Below, piece after piece: positions 1 to 8,974 of a DNA stretch of 64,000 nucleotides. The translations under genes and the position numbers were made by a program. The notes below the pieces were generated by a model that saw only the letters and a list, made by a program, of their open reading frames with translations, did no database searches and was not told where the DNA came from. Origin of the DNA: Thiomicrorhabdus sp041583835 (GTDB taxonomy: Bacteria > Pseudomonadota > Gammaproteobacteria > Thiomicrospirales > Thiomicrospiraceae); the NCBI RefSeq assembly GCF_041583835.1, contig NZ_JBFHFC010000001.1:124001-188000 (forward strand), read 5' to 3'. Numbering within the stretch: position 1 is the first letter of the stretch; each line of letters opens with the position of its first letter.

Positions 1-627
1 CATATCGTTAACTTGGAAAAAACACTTCCGATGTTCAACGATGCATTGAACATGATCGGTGGCATCGCTGCAAACAAAGGTAGAGTATTGTTTGTTGGTA
101 CTAAGCGCGCTGCGCGTGACATCGTTGCTGAAGAAGCGCAACGTTGTGGTATGCCATACGTTAACCACCGTTGGTTAGGTGGTATGTTGACAAACTTCAA
201 AACCATCAAGCTATCTATCAAGCGTTTAAAAGAACTTGAAACTCAAGAGCAAGACGGTACTTTCGAGAAGATCACTAAGAGAGAAGCGCTTGAGCGTTCA
301 CGTCAGAAAGAAAAACTAGAACTTTCTTTGGGCGGTATTAAAGATATGCGCGCTATGCCTGATGCGATTTTCGTAATCGATACCGGTAATGAATCTATTG
401 CCATTCAGGAAGCTAGAAACCTAGGTATTCCAGTTATCGGTGTGGTTGATACAAACAACGATCCACGAGGAATCGATTACGTTATTCCAGGTAACGACGA
501 TGCTATCCGTGCAATCAAGCTTTACTTATCAGCAGCTGCAGACGCTGTAATTGAAGGTAAAAACTCAATTACGACTGCTGTTGAAGGCGACGATTTCGTA
601 GAAGCGGCTGAAAAAGCGGCTGAATAA
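1..627 (+). CDS. rpsB: 30S ribosomal protein S2 (5' end outside window)
   Basis: RpsB binds the 30S head near protein S1 and helps recruit mRNA. The frame is open from base 1 (His-Ile-Val-Asn-Leu-Glu-Lys-Thr), so only the first part of the protein is missing. Family hallmarks are FVGTKRAARD, NHRWLGGMLTN, SLGGIKDM and the C-terminal VIPGNDDAIRA. The internal TTG at 13 is not a start. rpsB opens the classical rpsB-tsf-pyrH-frr cluster. A rho-independent hairpin follows within 10 bp and may set the ratio of S2 to EF-Ts. Identity is certain; only the true start is unseen. Confidence 0.98.
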   Translation, partial: HIVNLEKTLPMFNDALNMIGGIAANKGRVLFVGTKRAARDIVAEEAQRCGMPYVNHRWLGGMLTNFKTIKLSIKRLKELETQEQDGTFEKITKREALERSRQKEKLELSLGGIKDMRAMPDAIFVIDTGNESIAIQEARNLGIPVIGVVDTNNDPRGIDYVIPGNDDAIRAIKLYLSAAADAVIEGKNSITTAVEGDDFVEAAEKAAE

Positions 628-634
628 TTTGAAC

Positions 635-659
635 AGGCCTGGTAAACCCAGGCCTTTTT
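635..659 (+). terminator. Rho-independent terminator or attenuator between rpsB and tsf
   Basis: The arms AGGCCTGG and CCAGGCCT enclose a 5-nt loop and are followed by TTTT. It lies between two genes usually co-transcribed, so partial readthrough is likely. Confidence 0.8.
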
Positions 660-697
660 AATGACAACGAATTCTATTTAGATAAGGGATTTATAAA

Positions 698-1582
698 ATG
701 GCAATTACAGCTGGTATGGTTAAAGAACTGCGTGAAATGACTGGCGCAGGTATGATGGATTGTAAAAAAGCGTTAGCTGAAACTGACGGTGATATGGATG
801 CAGCGATCGAATTCCTACGTAAGAAAGGAATGGCTGGTGCAGACAAGAAAGCCGGGCGCGTTGCTGCTGAAGGTGTTATCGCAATTGCAATCTCTGACGA
901 CAAGAAAAAAGCGGTCATCACAGAAGTTAACTGTGAAACGGATTTCGTTGCTAAAGGTGACGAGTTTAAAGATTTCGCTAACGAAATCGCGCAAATTGCT
1001 TTGGCAAAAGGGACTACCGATATCGAAGCATTGATGGGTGAAACCATGGCTAACGGTAAAACAATCGATGAACGTCGTCGCGAACTAATCGCTAAAATCG
1101 GTGAAAACATGACTGTTCGTCGTGTTGAATTGGTTGAAACAAGCGGTCAGATCGGTCAGTACCAGCACGGTGAAAAGATCGGTGTTATCGTTGATATGAC
1201 CGGTGGTAACGAAGAACTTGCTCGTGACGTTGCTATGCACGTTGCTGCATTGAAACCAACTGCGGTTTCTGCTGATGACGTTGATCAAGAATTGGTTGAA
1301 AAAGAGCGTAAGTTCCAAATCGAACAAGCACAAGAAAGCGGTAAGCCAATGGAAATCATCGAGAAGATGATTGAAGGGCGTATGCGTAAATTCTTGCAAG
1401 ATATCACTTTGTTAGGTCAGCCTTTCGTTAAAGATTCTGACCAGACGGTTGAAAAACTACTTAAAGCAAATGATGCATCTGTAAGCGGCTTCATTCGTTT
1501 GGAAGTAGGTGAAGGTATTGAGATTGAAGAAACTAACTTTGCTGATGAAGTAGCTGCGGCTGCAAAAGCAGTAACTGGTTAA
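698..1582 (+). CDS. tsf: Elongation factor Ts
   Basis: EF-Ts is the nucleotide-exchange factor that regenerates EF-Tu-GTP in the cytoplasm. The 294 aa length fits the family (E. coli 283). The N-terminal UBA-like segment VKELREMTGAGMMDCKKAL is followed by the core signature VNCETDFVAK near residue 80, the Tdp-type contact with EF-Tu. The start ATG at 698 has an AAGGGAT ribosome site. It sits 70 bp after rpsB, with a hairpin between, and is followed by a strong terminator before pyrH. Nothing unusual. Confidence 0.98.
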   Translation: MAITAGMVKELREMTGAGMMDCKKALAETDGDMDAAIEFLRKKGMAGADKKAGRVAAEGVIAIAISDDKKKAVITEVNCETDFVAKGDEFKDFANEIAQIALAKGTTDIEALMGETMANGKTIDERRRELIAKIGENMTVRRVELVETSGQIGQYQHGEKIGVIVDMTGGNEELARDVAMHVAALKPTAVSADDVDQELVEKERKFQIEQAQESGKPMEIIEKMIEGRMRKFLQDITLLGQPFVKDSDQTVEKLLKANDASVSGFIRLEVGEGIEIEETNFADEVAAAAKAVTG

Positions 1583-1599
1583 TCAACCTTCTTTCTTAA

Positions 1600-1653
1600 G
1601 GCCATAGCGGGTTCTATTGGGTTAAATCCCAATAAGTCCGCTGTGGCTTTTTT
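1600..1653 (+). terminator. Strong rho-independent terminator after tsf
   Basis: A long two-part hairpin: outer arms GCCATAGCGG and CCGCTGTGGC, inner arms TATTGGG and CCCAATA, then TTTTTT. It separates tsf from pyrH, which must have its own promoter in 1654-1746. Confidence 0.9.
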
Positions 1654-1746
1654 GTATGTAAAATTTTTTGTAAACGGTAACTTGATTCCATTAAAGTATC
1701 GCTTACAAAACGTTTTACGCTATCAACTCAGTAAGGAATATAGATC

Positions 1747-2466
1747 ATGGCATTAAAATACAAACGCATTCTTTTAAAATTTAGTGGTGAAGCACTGATG
1801 GGAAAAGGGGAGTTTGGTTTAGACGCAGACACTTTAAAGCAGGTAGTTGGAGAAGTGAAAGCATTGCGTGATCTAGGAGTTGAAGTCGGGATTGTCGTCG
1901 GTGGCGGTAACATCTTCCGCGGTGCTCAAATTCAAGGTGCCGGAATCCAGCGTACGACGGGCGACCATATGGGGATGATGGCGACCGTAATTAATGCGAT
2001 CGCTCTACGTGACGTGATTGAAAGTGAAGGCATGTCCTCGATTGTTTATTCTGCGATGTCTATTGAAGGCGTGTCCAGCGGCTTTAATGCCAACGAAGTT
2101 AAGAAGCAATTGGCAGCCGGTCAAGTCGTGGTTTTTGCAGCAGGAACGGGAAGTCCTTTTTTTACTACAGATACGGCTGCTGCTCTACGCGGTGTTGAAA
2201 TTGATGCCGATATCGTGCTTAAAGCAACTAAGGTTGATGGTATCTACACGGCCGATCCTGTCAAAGATCCTTCTGCAACACGTTATTTAACACTGACTTA
2301 TGATGAAGTAATACAGAAAAACTTACAGGTCATGGATATGACGGCCTTTGTTTTGTGTCGTGACCATAATATGCCGATCCGGGTTTTTGATATGTTTAAA
2401 GATCATGCCGCCATAAGAATTGTTCAAGGTGAAGACGAAGGCACCTTGGTAAGCTCAGGAGAATAG
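1747..2466 (+). CDS. pyrH: UMP kinase
   Basis: PyrH phosphorylates UMP to UDP in pyrimidine nucleotide synthesis and belongs to the amino acid kinase family. At 239 aa it has the usual length. Visible motifs are the N-terminal LLKFSGEALMG, the glycine-rich VVGGGNIFRG near residue 55-64, GDHMGMMATVINA, and the C-terminal KATKVDGIYTADP with MPIRVF. The ATG follows a TAAGGAATATAGATC leader. frr begins 3 bp after its stop, so the two are one transcription unit. Confidence 0.98.
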   Translation: MALKYKRILLKFSGEALMGKGEFGLDADTLKQVVGEVKALRDLGVEVGIVVGGGNIFRGAQIQGAGIQRTTGDHMGMMATVINAIALRDVIESEGMSSIVYSAMSIEGVSSGFNANEVKKQLAAGQVVVFAAGTGSPFFTTDTAAALRGVEIDADIVLKATKVDGIYTADPVKDPSATRYLTLTYDEVIQKNLQVMDMTAFVLCRDHNMPIRVFDMFKDHAAIRIVQGEDEGTLVSSGE

Positions 2467-2469
2467 AAA

Positions 2470-3027
2470 ATGATAAATGAAATTCGTGAAGATGCTAAAA
2501 GCAGAATGCAGAAATCTTTTGAAAACTTAGAGGCTAATTTTGCTAAGATCCGTACCGGTCGAGCTCATCCTAGTATTCTAGATTCGATTACTGTCGAATA
2601 TTACGGTTCTGAAGTTCCGATCAGTCAGGTAGCCAATATCAATGTTGAAGATGCACGTACCTTAACCGTGCAACCTTGGGAGCAGCCAATGGTTTCTGTC
2701 GTTGAAAAGGCAATTATGACTTCGGATCTGGGTATCAATCCTTCTACAACGGGGAATTTGATTCGCATTCCAATGCCACCTTTAACCGAAGAACGACGTC
2801 GCGACTTTATCAAAGTGGCGCGTAATGAAGCCGAGCAATCTCGTGTTGCGGTACGCAATATTCGTCGTGATGCCAACAGCGATATTAAATCTCTGTTAAA
2901 AGATAAAGAAATTACCGAAGACGAATCTCGCCAAGCGGAAGAACAAATTCAAAAAATCACGGATCAAATCGTTGCTAAAATTGACGCAGCTCTTGCGGAT
3001 AAAGAAGCAAGCTTAATGGAAATTTAA
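2470..3027 (+). CDS. frr: Ribosome recycling factor
   Basis: RRF splits post-termination ribosomes together with EF-G. The 185 aa length is exactly typical. It carries the two-domain signature FAKIRTGRAHPSILDSITVEYYG and the later MPPLTEERRRDFIKVARNEAEQSRVAVRNIRRD split across its three-helix bundle. The ATG lies 3 bp after the pyrH stop, with AGGAGAATAG overlapping the pyrH end as ribosome site. A hairpin and terminator follow before uppS. Confidence 0.98.
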   Translation: MINEIREDAKSRMQKSFENLEANFAKIRTGRAHPSILDSITVEYYGSEVPISQVANINVEDARTLTVQPWEQPMVSVVEKAIMTSDLGINPSTTGNLIRIPMPPLTEERRRDFIKVARNEAEQSRVAVRNIRRDANSDIKSLLKDKEITEDESRQAEEQIQKITDQIVAKIDAALADKEASLMEI

Positions 3028-3073
3028 GTCGATATTTATGCCGTTTTACGGCATAATCTATTGGTTTTTTCAT

Positions 3074-3123
3074 AAAACGGCCTTTTAATAATAGACGCGC
3101 GCTATTATTGTTGGCCGTTTTTT
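3074..3123 (+). terminator. Terminator after frr
   Basis: The arms AAAACGGCC (3074-3082) and GGCCGTTTT (3113-3121) enclose a second AT-rich stem (AATAATAG/CTATTATT) and run into a T tract. A smaller hairpin, TATGCCG-TTTTA-CGGCATA, precedes it at about 3037-3055. Confidence 0.85.
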
Positions 3124-3147
3124 ATATCTCTTTCCTTGGGGTTTGTT

Positions 3148-3879
3148 TTGCTTAAAGAACAAAATCAACACGTTACGATTCCAAAGCATATTGCCATCAT
3201 TATGGATGGTAATGGCCGTTGGGCAAAAAAACGCCTATTGCCGCGTTTTATTGGGCATCAAAAAGGTTTGAATGCCGTAAAACGGATTGTTTCTCACTGC
3301 TCGGAACTGGGGGTTGAAGCTCTAACTTTGTTTGCTTTCAGTACCGAAAACTGGCGTCGCCCGGAAGATGAAGTTAATAAATTGATGGGGCTTTTCCTTA
3401 AGGCACTACAGAAAGAAGTGAGCAAACTTGACGAAAACAACGTCAAGCTGCGGATCATTGGTGACCGTACAGGGTTTAACGAAGAGATACAGGCTCATAT
3501 CGAACTAGCGGAAGAGCGGACCTCGGAAAACACCGGCTTGTCACTCAATATCGCCGCTAACTACGGCGGCCGCTGGGATATGATTGAAGCGGTAAAAAAG
3601 TGGCATGCCGCCAATCCGGACAAAGACATCGTAGAGTTAACGGAAGACGAACTCAGTGGTTATGTCTGTTTGGCAGATTTACCGGAACCTGATTTGTTGA
3701 TCCGTACCGGCGGTGAACAACGTATCAGTAATTTCTTGATTTGGCAGATGGCTTACACTGAATTCTTCTTTACCGATACCTTATGGCCGGATTTCAATGA
3801 ATCCAGTATTGATGAAGCAGTTTCCTCCTTCACACAGCGTGAACGTCGATTCGGAAAAACCGGCGATCAGGTGAAATAA
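3148..3879 (+). CDS. uppS: Undecaprenyl diphosphate synthase (isoprenyl transferase)
   Basis: UppS extends farnesyl diphosphate with isopentenyl diphosphate to the C55 lipid carrier used for peptidoglycan and O-antigen. From the TTG at 3148 the protein is 243 aa. MDGNGRW, with catalytic Asp20, and the RTGGEQRISNFL/FTDTLWPDF motifs near the C-terminus mark the cis-prenyltransferase family. I prefer TTG 3148 over an in-frame TTG at 3136 because GGGG (3138-3141) is a well-spaced ribosome site. Its stop overlaps the cdsA start (TAATG). It needs IPP, yet the usual MEP gene dxr is missing from this cluster. Confidence 0.96.
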   Translation: MLKEQNQHVTIPKHIAIIMDGNGRWAKKRLLPRFIGHQKGLNAVKRIVSHCSELGVEALTLFAFSTENWRRPEDEVNKLMGLFLKALQKEVSKLDENNVKLRIIGDRTGFNEEIQAHIELAEERTSENTGLSLNIAANYGGRWDMIEAVKKWHAANPDKDIVELTEDELSGYVCLADLPEPDLLIRTGGEQRISNFLIWQMAYTEFFFTDTLWPDFNESSIDEAVSSFTQRERRFGKTGDQVK

Positions 3880-4694
3880 TGTTAAAACAACGTGTTATCA
3901 CCGCTCTCATTTTAGCGATTGTTGCAGTGGCTGCCTTATTCAAGGCTTCCGAAACGTTATGGCAAATATTGATATTGGCTATTTCTATAATCGCTGCGTG
4001 GGAATGGTCCGGATTCGCTCGAGTTAAGTCATTCGGTCTAAAGGCGGCTTACTCACTGTCTACTTTGCTCCTGTCTTATTTGGCTTTGCAGATTATCGCC
4101 CCTGCATGGTTATATGCCTTAACCGTTCTAGAAACTTTTGTTATGTTTCTGGTTGTGATTCGTTACCAGAAAAACGAAGGTACGCATGGAATTCACTCTT
4201 CTAAATTAATCCTTTTGGCGGGCTGGCTAAGTATCGTTTTGTTTGCCGTCATTACCATTCGTTTCCGCGAACTGTTTTCGGCCGAATTATTGTTGCTGAG
4301 CATGTTTGTCGTTTGGTCTATGGACACCGGCGCCTACTTTAGCGGTCGCCGATTCGGTAAAACCAAACTGGCCGTGTTTGTTAGTCCCGGCAAGACCTGG
4401 GAGGGCGTCTGGGGCGGTATGGCACTGGCTTTTATAATCAGTTTGTTTGCACTTTATTGGCTTCAGCCCCAGTTAAACGTTTCATTCATTGTGTTTGCGG
4501 CGTTAATGGCGATCATAGCCTTATTATCGGTAATGGGGGATTTGTTCGAAAGTGTTTTGAAACGCCAAGCCGACATCAAAGATAGCGGGAATATTTTGCC
4601 CGGTCACGGCGGCATACTGGATAGAATCGATAGTTTATTGATTGCTTTGCCATGGTTTTACATACTCTGGTCTTTAGGGACAGCGGCGCAATGA
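3879..4694 (+). CDS. cdsA: Phosphatidate cytidylyltransferase
   Basis: CdsA makes CDP-diacylglycerol from phosphatidic acid and CTP in the inner membrane, the branch point of phospholipid synthesis. The 271 aa protein has about eight hydrophobic segments. The CDS signature lies in the C-terminal third: SPGKTWEGVWGG, then GDLFESVLKRQADIKDSG and LPGHGGILDRIDS. It overlaps uppS by 1 bp and rseP by 4 bp (ATGA), which indicates translational coupling and leaves no room for dxr. Confidence 0.97.
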   Translation: MLKQRVITALILAIVAVAALFKASETLWQILILAISIIAAWEWSGFARVKSFGLKAAYSLSTLLLSYLALQIIAPAWLYALTVLETFVMFLVVIRYQKNEGTHGIHSSKLILLAGWLSIVLFAVITIRFRELFSAELLLLSMFVVWSMDTGAYFSGRRFGKTKLAVFVSPGKTWEGVWGGMALAFIISLFALYWLQPQLNVSFIVFAALMAIIALLSVMGDLFESVLKRQADIKDSGNILPGHGGILDRIDSLLIALPWFYILWSLGTAAQ

Positions 4695-6070
4695 CGTTTC
4701 TTTGGTCGATCTTAGGATTCATAATCGTCATCGGTATTTTGGTGACTATTCACGAGTGGGGGCATTACCAGGTTGCCCGCTGGTTCAACATTAAAGTATT
4801 GAAATTCTCTATCGGTTTCGGGAAGACGATCTGGAGCAAGAAAACAAAGGAAACCGAATTCCAGATTGCAATGATTCCTTTGGGCGGATACGTCAAGTTT
4901 GTCGATGAATCCGAAGGGCCGGTTGCCCCTGAAGATTTAGATCGTTCTTTCAGTCGTCAAAGCGTATACAAACGTTTTGCGGTTGTAGCAGCTGGTCCTG
5001 TGGTTAATCTTATTTTTGCTTGGCTGGTATTTTCCGCAACGTATATGATCGGTATTACCGGTATGAAGCCGATTTTTGAACAGCCTATTCCATCTACAGC
5101 GCTTTATGCGGCCATGCCGGAAAATAGAAATCAAGCCTGGTTGGTGGTAGAAGTGGATCATCAACCGGTTTCATCCTGGTCGTCTGTCAACGAAACTTTA
5201 TTAATGGCTTTGGTGGACGGAAAACAAACGATTTCCTTAAAACTTGAAGGACTTGTTTCCAAAGAAGTTCGCACACTCCCTAGCGTGTCATTACGTGACC
5301 TTGATCTCAACAACCAGAAACAGAACTGGCCTAAAACGCTTGGTTTCCAACCAATCAGCATTTCCATGCCGGCTATAGTCGGACAAATCGCTTCTGGCAG
5401 TCCAGCTGAAATGGCGGGTTTACAGAGCGGTGATACCATTTTGTCGATCGACGACACTCCGATCGATGATTGGAAAGCTCTCATTCAGACTGTGTCCAAA
5501 ATACCGGATCAAACCGTTTCCGTCGGTCTGAAACGTAATGATCAACTCATATTTAAAACAGTAGAAGTAACGCATCATAAAAATTCGCAGGGTGAGATCG
5601 CCGGTTATTTAGGCGTCAGGCTTCAAGTCTCTTCGGATTATATGCAGCCTTATCTATCGACAGTAAGATACGGCATGATTGATTCGTTGAGTCTTGGACT
5701 TCAAAAAAGTCTTGATTTGATTGATATGAGTTTGGTGATGTTGAAGAAAATGCTGTTCGGTGAAATCGGTGTAGAGAATCTTTCAGGGCCGGTCAGCATC
5801 GCACAATTTTCTGGGCAGGCTCTGCAAAGTGGTATTATCTCATTTCTTGGCTTACTGGGGCTTTTGAGTTTAAGTTTGGGTATTTTGAATTTATTGCCCA
5901 TTCCTGTATTAGACGGTGGTCATTTGATTTATTATATAGTCGAAATGATAAAGGGGTCGCCGGTAAAAGAATCGACCATGATGATAGGACAAAAAATTGG
6001 TCTATTATTGATTATTGGGTTAACGGTACTTGCGTTGACAAACGACATTTTAAGAATTACAGATGGTTAA
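4691..6070 (+). CDS. rseP: RIP zinc metalloprotease RseP (site-2 protease)
   Basis: RseP cleaves anti-sigma factor RseA within the membrane to release the envelope-stress sigma factor, and clears signal-peptide remnants. From ATG 4691 it is 459 aa (E. coli 450). The zinc motif is HEWGH at residues 21-25 in the first membrane helix; the usual form is HEFGH. A PDZ region reads GSPAEMAGLQSGDTILSID. The second metal motif, LPIPVLDGGH, lies near the C-terminus. The start overlaps the cdsA stop, and a possible earlier start inside cdsA (4652) is unlikely. Confidence 0.96.
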   Translation: MTFLWSILGFIIVIGILVTIHEWGHYQVARWFNIKVLKFSIGFGKTIWSKKTKETEFQIAMIPLGGYVKFVDESEGPVAPEDLDRSFSRQSVYKRFAVVAAGPVVNLIFAWLVFSATYMIGITGMKPIFEQPIPSTALYAAMPENRNQAWLVVEVDHQPVSSWSSVNETLLMALVDGKQTISLKLEGLVSKEVRTLPSVSLRDLDLNNQKQNWPKTLGFQPISISMPAIVGQIASGSPAEMAGLQSGDTILSIDDTPIDDWKALIQTVSKIPDQTVSVGLKRNDQLIFKTVEVTHHKNSQGEIAGYLGVRLQVSSDYMQPYLSTVRYGMIDSLSLGLQKSLDLIDMSLVMLKKMLFGEIGVENLSGPVSIAQFSGQALQSGIISFLGLLGLLSLSLGILNLLPIPVLDGGHLIYYIVEMIKGSPVKESTMMIGQKIGLLLIIGLTVLALTNDILRITDG

Positions 6071-8366
6071 TATGAAAAACAAGCGTTCTAAATATGGTGT
6101 TATGAGTGGTCTTATACTTGGTTTAACGTTAAACGCAAGTGCAGGATACGCGTTCACTGTCGATAAGATCGAAGTAGAAGGTTCACAACGAATTGGTTTT
6201 GAAACCATTAACAGTTATCTTCCGGTCGTCATCGGCCAAGATGTCGATGAACGCTTGATTCAACAAAGTATACAGCAGCTATATAAAACCGGCTTTTTTA
6301 AAGATGTATCTTTATACCAGCGCGAGCCGGGTATTCTAGTCATTAAAGTCGTTGAGAGACCATCGGTTGCGGAAATTGAAATTGAAGGTAACTCATTGAT
6401 TGAAACCGATGATTTCATGGAGTCTCTAGGTTCGTTGGGGATCAAAAAGGGTCGTATATTCAATCAGGTGCAGTTAGATCGTGTTGTTCTTGATTTGAAA
6501 CGCCAGTATCAGAACCAAGGCTATTATGCGGCCGAAGTAAAGATCGTCACACAGGAACTGCCACGTAACCGAGTCAGCTTGAAAATTGAAGTCGAAGAAG
6601 GTGAGCCTGCAACAATCGGCGGCATTCATTTGGTCGGCAACAACACCTACGCTGACGATCGTCTAAAATCGTTGTTACTTTTATCAGAGAGCGCCGTTTT
6701 CGGCAGTGCCGATAAATATTCAAAGCAGAAGCTGCAAGCGGATATCGAGACCTTGAAGTCTTACTATATGGATAGAGGTTTCGCCGAATTTCAAATCCGC
6801 TCATCGCAAGTCAGTCTTTCAACCGATAAAACCAAAGTGTTCATTACGATTAACATGACAGAAGGTCCACAGTACACGGTCAGTAACGTCAGTTATACCG
6901 GGGATACTAAGTTAAGCGCCGAAGAATTGGCAAAATTGCAAAAAACAAAAGTAGGCGATTTATTCTCTCGTAGCGATGTTATCAGCAGTCTGAATGCTAT
7001 TCGTGATCGTTTAAGTGAAGAAGGCTATGCCTACGCCGAGGTTAAACCTGAAACGGATTTGAACAAGGAAGCCAAAACCGTCGATATCAAGTTTGACGTC
7101 AACCCGAAAAATCGTGTTTATGTGCGTCGAATTAATATCGAAGGGAATACTCGTACCAGAGATTACGTTATTCGCCGTGAAATGCGTCAACTAGAAAGTG
7201 CACCATACTCGTTAGCACAAGTAAGAAGATCGACGACGCGTTTAAATCGCTTAGGTTATTTTACCAAGGTAAATATTGATACCAAACAGGTCTCGGCAGA
7301 TCAGGTGGATTTGGTAATCAAAGTCGAAGAACAATCTACCGGGTCGTTTACTGCCGGTGTCGGTTTCTCTCAGGTAGACGGTGCCAGTTTTAATATAGGT
7401 GTTTCCGAACGTAACTTTATCGGAAGTGGTAATCAGCTAGACTTTAAAATAAGTACGTCCAGCGCTCGTAAAACAGCAGATATCGGAATGACCAATCCGT
7501 ACTTCACACCTGATGGCGTCAGTTTTGGTGGTGGATTTTATTTAAGTGAAATTGATGCCCAACAACTGGGTGTTTCCGACTATACAACCAATAACTTCGG
7601 TGTTCGTTTTTCATTAGGCTATCCATTAAGTGAATACAGCCGAATCAATTACGGCTTGAAATTGAACGACCAGACGTTAGTTTGTGCCGATGGATTTAAT
7701 ATCTGTACCGACTATATTGCGGAACAGGGCGATAACAGTACGTCGGCCATTTTAAGCATGGGATGGACTTACGACACCAAAAACTCTTACTACTTCCCAA
7801 GTAAAGGACAATCCTTCAGTGTTTCAGGACAAGTAGTCGCTCCAATTTCATCCGACGTCTCTTTTTACAAATTATTTATGGATGAAAAGTGGTATTATCC
7901 TCTATCGGAAAACTTCACAATGAAGCTTAAGCTAGGCCTTGCATACGGCGATGGTTTAGGTAATTACAAAAGTTTGCCGTTTTATGAGAATTTTTATGCT
8001 GGGGGTATTGGCTCGGTTAGAGGATATGAACCTAACTCGCTAGGGGCGCACTATGATAGCGTGATTGATGGAAGCAGCCGACCTATTGGCGGAACTTCTC
8101 GTGTCGTTTCCACTTTTGCCCTAGTTATGCCTATGCCGTTCATTGACGACTCAAGTAATATGCGCATTAGTATGTTTTACGATGCCGGTAACGTCTTTGC
8201 GGACGTAAATGATATAGAAGTTGGTGAATTGCGAACCTCGGCAGGGATCGGTGTTTCATGGATTACTCCGGTAGGACCTCTGGCATTCAGTTTCGCACAA
8301 CCGCTCAACTATACTAAGGATGATAAATTACAATCCTTCCAATTTAATTTGGGCATTCCGTTGTAA
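6063..8366 (+). CDS. bamA: Outer membrane protein assembly factor BamA
   Basis: BamA is the Omp85-family core of the BAM complex that inserts beta-barrel proteins into the outer membrane. The 767 aa protein has a signal peptide ending near AGYA, five POTRA repeats over about residues 30-430, and a C-terminal barrel with the VRGYEPNSLG loop motif. A second in-frame ATG at 6072 is an equally plausible start. The final residues are FNLGIPL; the last residue is Leu where most outer-membrane barrels end in Phe or Trp. It is followed by the chaperone gene skp. Confidence 0.97.
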   Translation: MVNMKNKRSKYGVMSGLILGLTLNASAGYAFTVDKIEVEGSQRIGFETINSYLPVVIGQDVDERLIQQSIQQLYKTGFFKDVSLYQREPGILVIKVVERPSVAEIEIEGNSLIETDDFMESLGSLGIKKGRIFNQVQLDRVVLDLKRQYQNQGYYAAEVKIVTQELPRNRVSLKIEVEEGEPATIGGIHLVGNNTYADDRLKSLLLLSESAVFGSADKYSKQKLQADIETLKSYYMDRGFAEFQIRSSQVSLSTDKTKVFITINMTEGPQYTVSNVSYTGDTKLSAEELAKLQKTKVGDLFSRSDVISSLNAIRDRLSEEGYAYAEVKPETDLNKEAKTVDIKFDVNPKNRVYVRRINIEGNTRTRDYVIRREMRQLESAPYSLAQVRRSTTRLNRLGYFTKVNIDTKQVSADQVDLVIKVEEQSTGSFTAGVGFSQVDGASFNIGVSERNFIGSGNQLDFKISTSSARKTADIGMTNPYFTPDGVSFGGGFYLSEIDAQQLGVSDYTTNNFGVRFSLGYPLSEYSRINYGLKLNDQTLVCADGFNICTDYIAEQGDNSTSAILSMGWTYDTKNSYYFPSKGQSFSVSGQVVAPISSDVSFYKLFMDEKWYYPLSENFTMKLKLGLAYGDGLGNYKSLPFYENFYAGGIGSVRGYEPNSLGAHYDSVIDGSSRPIGGTSRVVSTFALVMPMPFIDDSSNMRISMFYDAGNVFADVNDIEVGELRTSAGIGVSWITPVGPLAFSFAQPLNYTKDDKLQSFQFNLGIPL

Positions 8367-8417
8367 GCCGCCACTAAATTACAATAAGAAGAATTACACA
8401 TGAAGCAGGATGGATAC

Positions 8418-8954
8418 ATGTTAAAACTTTCAAAGTTCTTTTTAATCACTTCATTGATGACGATGTCGCTATTTGCGCAGGCTGAAACGTCTGCAAAATT
8501 AGGCGTAGTTAATGTAGCGCTACTGCTTGAACAAGCACCTCAGGCGAAAGAGGCGAGTGCCAACCTGGAAAAGGAATTCGCACCACAGCAAGCTGAATTG
8601 AAATCCTTAGCCAGTAAACTTGAAAAGAAACAAAATGAGTATCAAAAAAATAAAGCCGTTATGAGCGAGAGCCAAAAAATGGCTAAAGAGCGTGAAGTGG
8701 GCATGATGACACGTGAAATTCAACGCCGTCGTAATGATATTCAGGAATTACTAAATTTGCGTCGCAATGAAGAATTAGCCAAGCTTCAAACTCTGGTTAA
8801 CGATGCGATTAAAACCATCGGAGAACAGCAAGGATTTGATCTGATTCTTTACGAAGGTATCGCATACACAAACAATCGCTTAGATGTGACTCAGGACGTT
8901 CTAAAACATCTCCAGGACGTCAGTAAGAAACAACGCGCCGATTTTAACAAGTAG
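8418..8954 (+). CDS. skp: OmpH/Skp-family periplasmic chaperone
   Basis: Skp holds unfolded outer-membrane proteins in the periplasm on their way to BamA. From ATG 8418 the protein is 178 aa, with a clear signal peptide (MLKLSKFFLITS to FAQA) and AGGATGG as ribosome site. An upstream in-frame ATG at 8400 would add MKQDGY. The mature part starts KLGVVNVALLLEQAP and then forms a long charged helix rich in Lys, Glu and Gln (about residues 40-120), matching the tentacles of the trimer. Its place between bamA and lpxD is canonical. Confidence 0.93.
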   Translation: MLKLSKFFLITSLMTMSLFAQAETSAKLGVVNVALLLEQAPQAKEASANLEKEFAPQQAELKSLASKLEKKQNEYQKNKAVMSESQKMAKEREVGMMTREIQRRRNDIQELLNLRRNEELAKLQTLVNDAIKTIGEQQGFDLILYEGIAYTNNRLDVTQDVLKHLQDVSKKQRADFNK

Positions 8955-8974
8955 ATCTGCGAGAAAGGTAAGAA

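Noticed and set aside
691..1110. Long open frame antisense to tsf
   Set aside because: A shadow of tsf codon bias, with no ribosome site and no family resemblance.
3136..3147. Upstream TTG as start of uppS
   Set aside because: The GGGG ribosome site would lie inside the coding sequence; TTG 3148 has proper spacing.
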